Source: CAZSXU01 sp964610505 (GTDB taxonomy: Bacteria; Arandabacterota; Arandabacteria; JAGLYR01). Taken from it: 38,286 bases of DNA. The stretch covers positions 1-38,286 of the forward strand of contig CAZSXU010000033.1 of assembly GCA_964610505.1 (NCBI GenBank). Direction: 5' to 3'. The position numbers and the translations under genes were made by a program. Below the pieces are notes generated by a model. It saw nothing but the letters and a program-made list of their open reading frames with translations, did no database searches and was not told where the DNA came from. Of the stretch, positions 1 to 5,954 are shown piece after piece; the first letter of the stretch is position 1, and every line of letters starts with the position of its first letter.

Positions 1-70
1 GTAGATGCCGGGTTTGGGTGCCGGGTCTTGCAGCGCCAGATTGTTCCGCCGTTGGTCCGAGGGAAATGTG

Positions 71-784
71 ATGAAGTCAAGTGATGTGAGAGAGGCATTA
101 CTTAGGGAGGTCCTTGAGTCCTACCAGAAAGCCGACGAGGAGCAGGCTGCTCGGTGGCGTGATCTTGATACCAAGGCGCAGGCAACCACGGCTATCTCGA
201 GTGTTTTCATAGCTGCCCTTTTCGCTTTCATGGAGCCGTCCACGATCCAAGCTGTGCCGCTCGGCAGGTACCTAGCCTCGGCCACGCTTGTGATCCTGGT
301 GTTCAGTGTTCTCTGCTGTCTTCTGGGGATGCGAGTCATGCAGATTACCGCTGGCCCGATGGGTCGCAAGACGGATGCTCTCGCGGCACATCTCGAGAGA
401 ATAGATGATCCAGAGGAGCTACCCGAACGTTTCGCCAGATTCCGACACGACCAAGTTCGGCGCTGGAGACAAGCGAATGATTCTGCGGCCATTGCTCTCG
501 AGAGCAAGGCGAGGCTCGTCTATTGTGGTCAGGTGCTCTTGCTGGTTGCACTTGTCATTGTATCCATCCTTGTATTCGCGGTCGTCTTTGTGCCAGCCCA
601 GGAGGTGCTCTATGAGGTGCGTATTCCCGGATTGTACGAACGATGCTCTGGACAACAGCAACTACTGCGCGGCACACCAAACGGAAGCGGATCAACAGCG
701 GTCTGTGCGGAAATCAATAACGGATGTCCGGTGGAGAAACACGATTCTGAGACGCGGCCCTCGGATTGCCGACGACGCGGCTGA
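71..784 (+). CDS. Three-helix membrane protein of unknown function
   Basis: The frame is open from base 5, but the ATG at 71 has a GAGGG just upstream and begins a convincing protein of 237 residues. Hydrophobic segments lie at about residues 38-54, 67-87 and 150-174, separated by a charged cytoplasmic-looking region (residues 95-145). The N-terminus is a charged helix leading into a D-x-D-T-K-A stretch just before the first membrane helix. Such a KA motif before a helix is seen in several small membrane effectors of defence systems, but the likeness is too weak for a family call. From about residue 181 the frame overlaps a second ORF (612-812) whose sequence looks more protein-like, so the last 55 residues may be read-through of a frameshifted or overlapping end. 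Function unknown; the location in a toxin-antitoxin and repeat-rich stretch suggests an accessory role (inference). Confidence 0.6.
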   Translation: MKSSDVREALLREVLESYQKADEEQAARWRDLDTKAQATTAISSVFIAALFAFMEPSTIQAVPLGRYLASATLVILVFSVLCCLLGMRVMQITAGPMGRKTDALAAHLERIDDPEELPERFARFRHDQVRRWRQANDSAAIALESKARLVYCGQVLLLVALVIVSILVFAVVFVPAQEVLYEVRIPGLYERCSGQQQLLRGTPNGSGSTAVCAEINNGCPVEKHDSETRPSDCRRRG

Positions 785-812
785 CGTTACAAAGCGCAAT
801 GGGAAGAGCTAA
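612..812 (+). CDS. Tiny putative zinc-binding protein overlapping the previous gene
   Basis: This is a 66-residue ORF starting at ATG 612, with GGAGGTG six bases upstream. The N-terminus contains C-x4-C-x10-C-x2-H (Cys3, Cys8, Cys19, His22), ending in the C-A-A-H form common in small zinc knuckles. The rest is basic and without recognisable domains. It overlaps the 3' end of the upstream membrane-protein frame by about 170 bases in another frame. Either the two genes overlap with translational coupling, or a frameshift has separated a cytoplasmic zinc tail from the membrane protein. The ribosome-binding site argues for a separate start. No function can be assigned. Confidence 0.4.
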   Translation: MRCVFPDCTNDALDNSNYCAAHQTEADQQRSVRKSITDVRWRNTILRRGPRIADDAADVTKRNGKS

Positions 813-970
813 TTGAGAGACTTGTTTGCGACGACTTGGGGACTGTCATCTCTCCTCGATGGGAGAGCCGGAGGTCAACCGCCTACTCGGTCAGCCTGCC
901 TCAACACCTTCTTGGCAGGCTTGGCCTGCCGACGGGGAGTGGGCGGAGGCGGATGACAAGGAGGGAGACA

Positions 971-1128
971 GGAGTTTTGGGGACAGACTACTGAATAGAA
1001 TCTTGGCTGGCCTGGGCTGGCCTCCGGCCACGCAAGACAGGCCCTAAGCCCAAATTCAAATCCTGGACATAGCGCCCGGAGAGACTTCCGAGTTTAGTAG
1101 TCTGTCCCCAAAACTGTCCCCAAAACTC
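971..1128. repeat. MITE/REP-like element with 20-bp perfect inverted repeats
   Basis: The left arm agttttggggacagactact (973-992) is the exact reverse complement of 1096-1115. The right end carries a second, shorter copy: ctgtccccaaaactcc at 1113-1128 is the exact complement of 971-986. The roughly 100-base interior is GC-rich and noncoding. No transposase is present. Small non-autonomous elements of this kind are usually mobilised by RAYT/IS200-like enzymes encoded elsewhere (inference). Confidence 0.6.
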
Positions 1129-1395
1129 CCAGCCCCTCCGTCCCCGAAATCCTCCTCCGAAATCCTCCAGGGCCAAACGCCGCGCGCTCACCTCCTCTTG
1201 GCTCCGGAGCCGACAGAAATGGGATTCCCGTACGGGCCAATTAGCTTTCGAGATTGCCTTCTGCTAAGAGCGCGGATGAACACTGGATTGACTTTTATGA
1301 ATGATACCACAAGGAAGCGGGTATTGAAAGGATTGAAGGCGGATTCTGGCGGGTGGATTCTTTTCAAAAAGAGAGAGTTTGTTGGGGGGAGATTC

Positions 1396-1427
1396 TTGTG
1401 GAGAAGTGGTGGGGGGCGTGCTATAAT
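1396..1427 (+). promoter_or_regulatory. Probable promoter with consensus -10 TATAAT
   Basis: A perfect TATAAT is at 1422-1427. The best -35-like hexamer, TTGTGG at 1396-1401, is 20 bases upstream, which is longer than ideal. The transcript would start near 1434, at the foot of the predicted RNA structure described next. Confidence 0.4.
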
Positions 1428-1431
1428 GGCG

Positions 1432-1690
1432 CCTGTTCCGGGGTAGGGCGCTGATCGAGCGTCAGGTTGGCAGCCGGCCGTAGCGAGGGTTCTGCTGGGA
1501 CAGGTTAAGCACCGGGATGGACCGGCATGGCGTAGGGTATGGAAGAGACCCCGCGAAAGGAGTAGCGACCCGTCGCGGTCCCGAGGCATGAGTGTGTCAG
1601 TCCATTGACGATCTCTGTCGGCATTCGCAGAGTCGAGGGAAATCCCTTTCTGAAACAGATATGGACGGATGGTGCCGGGAAGACGCGCGA
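1432..1690 (+). ncRNA. Candidate structured leader or noncoding RNA
   Basis: Directly after the TATAAT at 1422-1427 the sequence can fold into a closed multi-branch structure. CCTGTTCC (1432-1439) pairs with GGGACAGG (1497-1504) around two inner hairpins: CGCT/AGCG (1449-1461) and CAGC/GCTG (1471-1497, which shares its last G with the outer helix). Further down, CCGCGA/TCGCGG and GA(T)CTCTG/CAGAGTC form two more stems before 1640. No coding frame looks real here. It matches no RNA family I know (not tmRNA, SRP, RNase P, 6S or a recognised riboswitch). It could be an independent RNA or the leader of the GTG-started gene at 1694. Folding was done by eye, so confidence is low. Confidence 0.3.
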
Positions 1691-1693
1691 TAG

Positions 1694-2245
1694 GTGAAAT
1701 ACATACACTACGTCCCCGAAGCGGCCCTGTTGACTGTGGCTGCCGTCTTTGGCGACAGGGATCCCAGGAGTATCGCGTTTGCCCAGCTGAAGTCGTGGAG
1801 CCTTCGGAACTGCAAACCAGAAGCCAGGTGCGACCTGTGCAAAGTGCTGAACGATATTGTTAATGCGGATCAGGAACGTCCTCCCGAAGTCAAGGATGCC
1901 TGGAGACTAAGAAGTAGAATCGTCGTTCATTTCGCCACAGCCCCAATTCTCGATGAGAAGAAGAAGAGAAAATTGCTCGCCTCCTTCTCCAAAATCTGGC
2001 CCCTCCTGGATGAGGCAAGGAGGCAGTTTGGGCTCTTCCCAGGTGCTAGAGAGTTCGGACTGTACCCAGTTCAGTACGATCCGCAAATGCCTGGAGTAGG
2101 AGCTCCCACACCGATTGGAGGAATGCTGGAAGCGTTGGCACGTGGCAGCGAGTACCTTGCGACACCTCACCAGCGACCCGAAGTGTGGGCGGAGACGTCC
2201 ATGCCTGAACGGGACTGGACGCTCTTTCGGGAATGGTACGGGTGA
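1694..2245 (+). CDS. Hypothetical protein, possibly HEPN-like helical
   Basis: This 183-residue ORF begins at GTG 1694 with no clear ribosome-binding site. Codon use and amino-acid composition look genuine and there is no signal peptide. A central segment reads L-R-S-R-I-V-V-H-F, followed by a helical stretch rich in Lys, Leu and Phe. This R-x(n)-H spacing before a helix is reminiscent of the catalytic helix of HEPN RNases, but that is only a hint; the overall family is not recognised. Two cysteine pairs (C-K-P-E-A-R-C-D-L-C) near residue 45 could bind metal. It lies between the candidate structured RNA and repeat copies in the accessory island. Confidence 0.45.
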   Translation: MKYIHYVPEAALLTVAAVFGDRDPRSIAFAQLKSWSLRNCKPEARCDLCKVLNDIVNADQERPPEVKDAWRLRSRIVVHFATAPILDEKKKRKLLASFSKIWPLLDEARRQFGLFPGAREFGLYPVQYDPQMPGVGAPTPIGGMLEALARGSEYLATPHQRPEVWAETSMPERDWTLFREWYG

Positions 2246-2337
2246 GTCTATCCGGATAGGCAGCTGAAGACCCCCGGCGGGTGTGACTGAGAATTGGGGA
2301 CGGAGCCCCGATCGGGGACATCCTAGGAACGGTTTCC

Positions 2338-2360
2338 GAGACGTAGTTGGCTTCTGGCTT
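2338..2360 (+). repeat. Repeat family 'GGGACGTwGTyAGCTT', copy 1 (degenerate)
   Basis: The sequence gacgtagttggcttctggctt matches the family consensus found at 2908, 2976 and 3136 and in inverse orientation at 2403. It is the left half of an inverted pair with the copy at 2403-2426. Confidence 0.5.
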
Positions 2361-2402
2361 GTTCTGCTGTTTGTCTTGAAGCAGCCCGGGAAATGCACAA
2401 CA

Positions 2403-2426
2403 AGTTACAGAGCTAACTACGTCCCC
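2403..2426 (-). repeat. Repeat family 'GGGACGTwGTyAGCTT', copy 2 (inverted)
   Basis: Read on the minus strand this is ggggacgtagttagctctgt followed by aact, the closest match to the consensus. It sits just upstream of the lipoprotein start at 2448 and faces copy 1, so the two could form a cruciform or long hairpin. Confidence 0.55.
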
Positions 2427-2447
2427 GAAAGCCCTGAGGTAGCATTC

Positions 2448-2855
2448 ATGGCTGGCAACCAACGCATCCGCCGATCGGCACTGGCATCTCTCGGGGTTTT
2501 GGTGACGGTGCTCTCTGGCCTTGGTGGTTCAGGATGCGATGACAGCCCTTCGGGGCCGTTTTGGTGTGCAATCGACACGCTGTACTGCTCCGGCATCGTG
2601 ATCACAGACACTTCCTCGGTTCGCCGGGCATTTGAAGGCTATGTCGCGTACGTGGACAGCACAGATGCCTCCTTCCGCGGTGGTGCAACCAGGTGGGAGT
2701 TCGCCAGCACGGCCTACGACGGGAAGTACCAGGGCATACGCTACTGGAAGATCTGGCATCGGGAGTACTTCCCTGAGCGTCCCGCTCCACTTCTAAGGCG
2801 GACTGTGGACGTTGACGAGAACGGCACGGTGGTGTACGGCTTGGGGTGCATGTAG
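2448..2855 (+). CDS. Small putative lipoprotein, unknown function
   Basis: The frame is open from 2283, but the ATG at 2448 is preceded by GAGGT at 2436-2440 and starts a typical export signal. It has basic residues at 5-9, a hydrophobic core at 11-22, then G-S-G-C, a weak lipobox (Cys28). The mature part of about 107 residues contains several cysteines and aromatic residues (a Y-W-K-I-W pattern) and no known domain. It is probably anchored on the outer or inner membrane and faces the periplasm. The upstream part of the open frame runs through repeat sequence and is not coding. Confidence 0.55.
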   Translation: MAGNQRIRRSALASLGVLVTVLSGLGGSGCDDSPSGPFWCAIDTLYCSGIVITDTSSVRRAFEGYVAYVDSTDASFRGGATRWEFASTAYDGKYQGIRYWKIWHREYFPERPAPLLRRTVDVDENGTVVYGLGCM

Positions 2856-2907
2856 GACGCCGCCAGTGCCGCGAAGATGCCTGGGGATCAGAATGCCGGG
2901 ATAAGAC

Positions 2908-2935
2908 TTAGGGACGTAGTCAGCTTTGTCAGCTT
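2908..2935 (+). repeat. Repeat family 'GGGACGTwGTyAGCTT', copy 3
   Basis: Core gggacgtagtcagctttgtc followed by agctta. The 16-base core and the second TCAGCTT box are shared with the copy at 2976. Confidence 0.6.
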
Positions 2936-2975
2936 AGCGGCCGCAACGCGTTGAGATAGACACTCCAAGGACTGC

Positions 2976-3005
2976 TTTGGGGACGTTGTTAGCTTAATCA
3001 GCTTA
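2976..3005 (+). repeat. Repeat family 'GGGACGTwGTyAGCTT', copy 4
   Basis: Core tttggggacgttgttagctt followed by aatcagctta. It is in the same orientation as copy 3, 68 bases away. Together with copies 3 and 5 it occupies the otherwise empty stretch 2856-3149, where no gene is supported. Confidence 0.6.
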
Positions 3006-3135
3006 CTGTGCATCTTTGCGGCACCATCTGTCTATGTCTGATTCGGATGGGGTTCGCCTCGATCCGGCAGACGGGCAGCCAGAGCTGCCTGATCCGACCC
3101 AGCAACCCTCTTCATACGGGGTCAGCCCGAACGGG

Positions 3136-3160
3136 TTTTGGGGGCGTTGTCAACTTCTTG
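3136..3160 (+). repeat. Repeat family 'GGGACGTwGTyAGCTT', copy 5
   Basis: Core ttttgggggcgttgtcaact followed by tcttg. It overlaps the 3' end of the SWIM remnant, supplying its stop codon, which suggests that the element truncated that gene. Confidence 0.5.
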
Positions 3161-3371
3161 GGCTGTCACCGGCACCATCGATGCCCGCCTGATCGGGGTC
3201 TTTCGGGAACAAGTCCTCCCTGGTGCGGGACGCGCCGGCCACGATGGCCACGGCGACCATGTGTTTGCACCAATCATCGTACGGGCATGAGCAGGTCCCG
3301 GTGAGGATCTGGGCATCCTCGATCCCGAGGCGCACGTCAGAGCTATGTTCGTCTTCGGGACCTGCCGGCAA
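3150..3371 (-). pseudogene. SWIM zinc-finger protein fragment
   Basis: The minus-strand frame carries a clear SWIM-type finger, C-S-C-P-Y-D-D-W-C-K-H followed by M-V-A-V-A. It is preceded by the usual V-R-L-G-I-E-D strand and a T-G-T turn. Bacterial SWIM proteins are normally several hundred residues long with this finger near the N-terminus. Here only about 55 plausible residues remain. The upstream part is replaced by the end of the HEPN gene (3343), and the downstream part runs into a dispersed repeat at 3136-3160. It is best read as a gene remnant, though a 73-residue mini-protein starting at 3371 is possible. Confidence 0.5.
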
Positions 3372-3786
3372 TCTCCCGGCGGATCATCTTCACGTACTTG
3401 CGGGCTCTGGCAAGCAGGTTCGAAGCTTCGGTCTCGGTGATGAGTCCAACCGTATCGTACACGGCGCTGTGGCGCTTGGTGCGCATGCGATCGAAGTAGG
3501 TGATTAGGTCCTTGTGTTTGTCGCCGACGGCGATGCGCATGAAAGCGAACACGTTCTTGTGGCTTTCCCGGCTGGAGGGGCGGAACCCATGCGCGAACAT
3601 GTAGGCCCGGGATGCCTGAAGGACGGCGTTGTAGGCGACGGCGAATCCCCAATCGACGTCGATCTCCATCACCTGTTCGGCTGTCCGGAGGTCCCGTTCC
3701 GCCCGGTCCAGTACCTGCCTGACTTCGGCTTCCGAAATGGGCTCCCGCCGGATCCGCCGCTCGTTCAGGAGGTGGTCAACATCCAT
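3343..3786 (-). CDS. HEPN-domain protein (probable toxin of HEPN/MNT pair)
   Basis: This 147-residue protein starts at the ATG ending at 3786, which overlaps the stop of the upstream nucleotidyltransferase gene by 11 bases, so translation is coupled. The all-helical sequence has the HEPN layout: an N-terminal helix pair, a middle A-Y-N-A-V-L-Q-A-S-R-A helix (about residues 51-61), and a C-terminal catalytic helix with R100-x5-H106 and Tyr110. In type VII toxin-antitoxin systems (HepT/MntA) the HEPN protein is an RNase silenced when its partner transfers AMP to a tyrosine near the R-x(4-6)-H motif; Tyr110 would be the candidate (inference). The strict R-x4-H-x-Y form is not present. A longer frame upstream to 3969 overlaps the partner and is not used. 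Confidence 0.8.
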   Translation of the reverse strand: MDVDHLLNERRIRREPISEAEVRQVLDRAERDLRTAEQVMEIDVDWGFAVAYNAVLQASRAYMFAHGFRPSSRESHKNVFAFMRIAVGDKHKDLITYFDRMRTKRHSAVYDTVGLITETEASNLLARARKYVKMIRREIAGRSRRRT

Positions 3787-4348
3787 TGGCGTCTCCGAGA
3801 ATAGCGATCCGTGGACCTGCGAGCACGCGTGCCAGGAACCCGGTCTTCGCCTTCTGTCGCCGCCGGAACTCACTCCTGGTGAAGAGCATGCAGTTGACAG
3901 GACGTCCCAGTTTCGGCTCGGCTGAAGCGAGCGCACTGTGAAGACCGATCTCGTCGACGTTCCCGACAACCAGGAGATCTACATCGCTTTCCGCCGTGAG
4001 CTCCCCGGTGGCCGAGCTCCCATAGACAAAGGCGAGATCTATGTCATCCGCAAACGAGGTCAGAGCTTCCCTCAGTACATCGGCTAGACCGACCGTCTTA
4101 AGAGCAAGACCCCGTAGCTCGGGATAGAGAGGACAATCCCGGTTCGCGCGATAATGTTTCTGTCTCCCTTCCATTTCGCTCGAGAGGATGCCCAGCCCTT
4201 CCAGACGTGCGAGCTCGCGGCTCAAGTTCGTCGAGTCCTCGCCGAGAACAGCCTCGAGCTGCCGCACGAAATACCGTTTGTCGGGGTGGCTCAGAAGCCA
4301 TCCGAGCACCCTGGCACGAACCCTGGACTTCATCAGCTGCTCAAGCAT
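3776..4348 (-). CDS. wHTH-fused MNT nucleotidyltransferase (antitoxin and autoregulator)
   Basis: This protein has 190 residues and starts at the ATG ending at 4348, with GGGAGG five bases upstream. Residues 1-70 form a winged-helix DNA-binding domain of the ArsR/MarR type (helix, T-N-L-S-R-E-L recognition helix, basic wing). Residues 100-190 are a minimal nucleotidyltransferase with G110-S111 followed by D122-x-D124, the metal and ATP site. MNT partners of HEPN toxins neutralise them by nucleotidylylation. The fused winged helix suggests that this antitoxin also binds its own promoter, and two matched palindromes lie immediately upstream (4360-4399). The gene pair forms a compact two-gene operon. 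Confidence 0.85.
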   Translation of the reverse strand: MLEQLMKSRVRARVLGWLLSHPDKRYFVRQLEAVLGEDSTNLSRELARLEGLGILSSEMEGRQKHYRANRDCPLYPELRGLALKTVGLADVLREALTSFADDIDLAFVYGSSATGELTAESDVDLLVVGNVDEIGLHSALASAEPKLGRPVNCMLFTRSEFRRRQKAKTGFLARVLAGPRIAILGDANGC

Positions 4349-4359
4349 GCCGCCTCCCT

Positions 4360-4378
4360 TGCAGTGAATTCCACTGCA
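4360..4378 (-). promoter_or_regulatory. Operator 1 of HEPN/MNT operon (19-bp palindrome)
   Basis: TGCAGTG-AATTC-CACTGCA: perfect 7-base arms with a 5-base spacer, located 11 bases before the MNT start codon. Confidence 0.65.
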
Positions 4379-4380
4379 GT

Positions 4381-4399
4381 TGCAGTACATTTTACTGCA
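4381..4399 (-). promoter_or_regulatory. Operator 2 of HEPN/MNT operon (19-bp palindrome)
   Basis: TGCAGTA-CATTT-TACTGCA: the same 7+5+7 architecture and the same TGCAGTR half-site as operator 1. Its centre is 21 bases from that of operator 1, i.e. two helical turns, so two repressor dimers would sit on the same DNA face. Confidence 0.65.
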
Positions 4400-4636
4400 C
4401 TAGGCCGGGGGCTGTCAAGATGGTTTTTCGGGCTGTCACCGGTTTCAGATCTCTCAGATTCTCTCGAACCTCACGGGGAGATGGCCGAGGGCTTCGTGCG
4501 TTAGCGAGAAGCAGTGGATGCTGCTTTCGGCGCCCCGGTCAAACCGGATGACGGCGGATTCTCCGACGCACTCATCGCGGGATGTCCAATCCAAGAGATC
4601 GGTCCCTCGCCGGCAGGGACCTCACGCGGACGAACC

Positions 4637-5395
4637 CTAGCTCGCGTCGAGGAACATACCCACGTAGCTCAACGTATCGATGAGACCGTGCGCCAGGATG
4701 ACGACCCACAGATTGCGCTTCACCAACAGATACGCGCCGCCGACCAGCAGCCCGGCGATGCCGGTCAACACCATCCCGGAGGGCCCCTGGTAGAAGTGGA
4801 CGCACCCGAACACGATCGCGCTGATCGGAAGAGCAAGCGCCCAGGCGGGCTTGGTCCTTCCCCCCAGGTCGGCGAGCCGATTCATCAGGAAGCCGCGCCA
4901 AAGCATCTCTTCGAGAAATCCGGCCGTGATCCACACCGCCACGAGGTTGATCAGCAGGTTCACCGGATTGCCCCTGAGGGGGGTGAAACGGCTCAGGTCC
5001 GGGGGCTCTGCGTTTGGGAAGAAAAGGGAGACCAGTTGCGCGACGACGGTGAGAAGAATCGTGATGACAACCGCCACGGCGATGGCCAGGAGCACCGTGA
5101 CGACCGGCCGTTTCGGTCGTGACATCCCGAGGTCGCGCCACCCGCTGCCTCGCATACGGAGAGCGGTCCAGGCGAGCACGAAGCCCATCACCGCGCCCAA
5201 CCAGGCGACGGGCCCGCCGATCAGCACTGTGTCGCCGCCGAGTGGGATGAAGTCGTTCTCGACTCGACTGCTGATCATCAGGAGCGCCTGCATCGGAACG
5301 AAGACGACGAGGAGCTCCAGCAGGACGGCAAGTTTGTTCGTCCGCAGCGATTCACCGACTCGCTCGCGAAGAGTACCGGACGCGTGATGTTCCAT
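4637..5395 (-). CDS. CPBP-family intramembrane metalloprotease
   Basis: This protein has 252 residues from the ATG ending at 5395, with GGGAGG upstream; the open frame extends further but without a start site. There are about seven hydrophobic segments (near residues 22-42, 55-78, 98-126, 145-160, 185-200, 208-224, 228-245). The CPBP (Abi/CaaX-like) motifs are present in order: E162-E163-x3-R167, then F-x3-H200, then H236-x3-D240. These residues form the intramembrane zinc site. Members cleave prenylated or peptide substrates or serve in bacteriocin self-immunity; the substrate here is unknown. The gene stands alone between the toxin-antitoxin operon and the radical SAM cluster. Confidence 0.85.
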   Translation of the reverse strand: MEHHASGTLRERVGESLRTNKLAVLLELLVVFVPMQALLMISSRVENDFIPLGGDTVLIGGPVAWLGAVMGFVLAWTALRMRGSGWRDLGMSRPKRPVVTVLLAIAVAVVITILLTVVAQLVSLFFPNAEPPDLSRFTPLRGNPVNLLINLVAVWITAGFLEEMLWRGFLMNRLADLGGRTKPAWALALPISAIVFGCVHFYQGPSGMVLTGIAGLLVGGAYLLVKRNLWVVILAHGLIDTLSYVGMFLDAS

Positions 5396-5768
5396 GTTTC
5401 GCCTCCCTGAGCGCAGGCCCTGACCGTTACAGGGGACCTCTACACATCGGCGGCCGACACAGGGGTCGTCGGCGCGTGTTGGCGCCGAATCTACACCCCG
5501 GTTCCTCTGATATTCAATTGCTAATAGGGTCGGCGGGGCCGCTGAAGACATCGCCTTGTTTGGCCGGCAGCCTGTCGAAGAAGTGCGGTTCGAGCCGGAA
5601 GGTGCGGCACATCGCCGCGTCGGGTTCAGGATCTGCGAAATCGAGCTGCCTTTTGGGAATCAGTCTTCACCGCGCTCCTGGATCAAACCCGAATCGCGTC
5701 GCCACTACGCAGACTGAAACCCCACGCTCGGTGTGACAACCGCCAGAGAAGTGACACTGCGCCCTCCG

Positions 5769-5795
5769 GGCTTCTGAGCGGTACGCTCAGAAGCC
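5769..5795. terminator. Perfect 12-bp hairpin
   Basis: ggcttctgagcg (5769-5780), loop gta, cgctcagaagcc (5784-5795). No U-tract follows on either strand. Its right arm contains the stop of the short minus-strand frame at 5787-5939, which fits a terminator for a leftward transcript. The surrounding gap 5396-5954 holds no other supported gene. Confidence 0.45.
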
Positions 5796-5939
5796 TGCTG
5801 GATTCAAGAGCAAGTCTTGCAGAATGTCCTCAAAGGATTGCGGATTCCTGCCGATGTAGACACGAGGAGCCTTCCCGCCGTCCGGGGTGTGGATCGACGC
5901 GTTCCGGGGCGCTGAAGGCCGATTCCGGAGACACCTCAC
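5787..5939 (-). pseudogene. Possible C-terminal remnant of a gene
   Basis: Read leftward, a 50-codon frame from GTG at 5939 ends at TGA 5787 inside the hairpin. Its second half (S-I-H-T-P-D-G-G-K-A-P-R-V-Y-I-G-R-N and then a Q-S-F-E-D-I-L-Q-D-L helix) reads like genuine protein. The first 12 codons do not, and there is no ribosome-binding site. It is probably the tail of a decayed gene whose 5' part was lost when the radical SAM cluster took its present place. Family not recognised. Confidence 0.25.
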
Positions 5940-5954
5940 CTAAGGAGAAGACAC

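Noticed and set aside
1198..1446. 82-codon plus-strand ORF
   Set aside because: No ribosome-binding site, odd composition (Trp/Gly/Arg runs), and it overlaps the promoter-like region.
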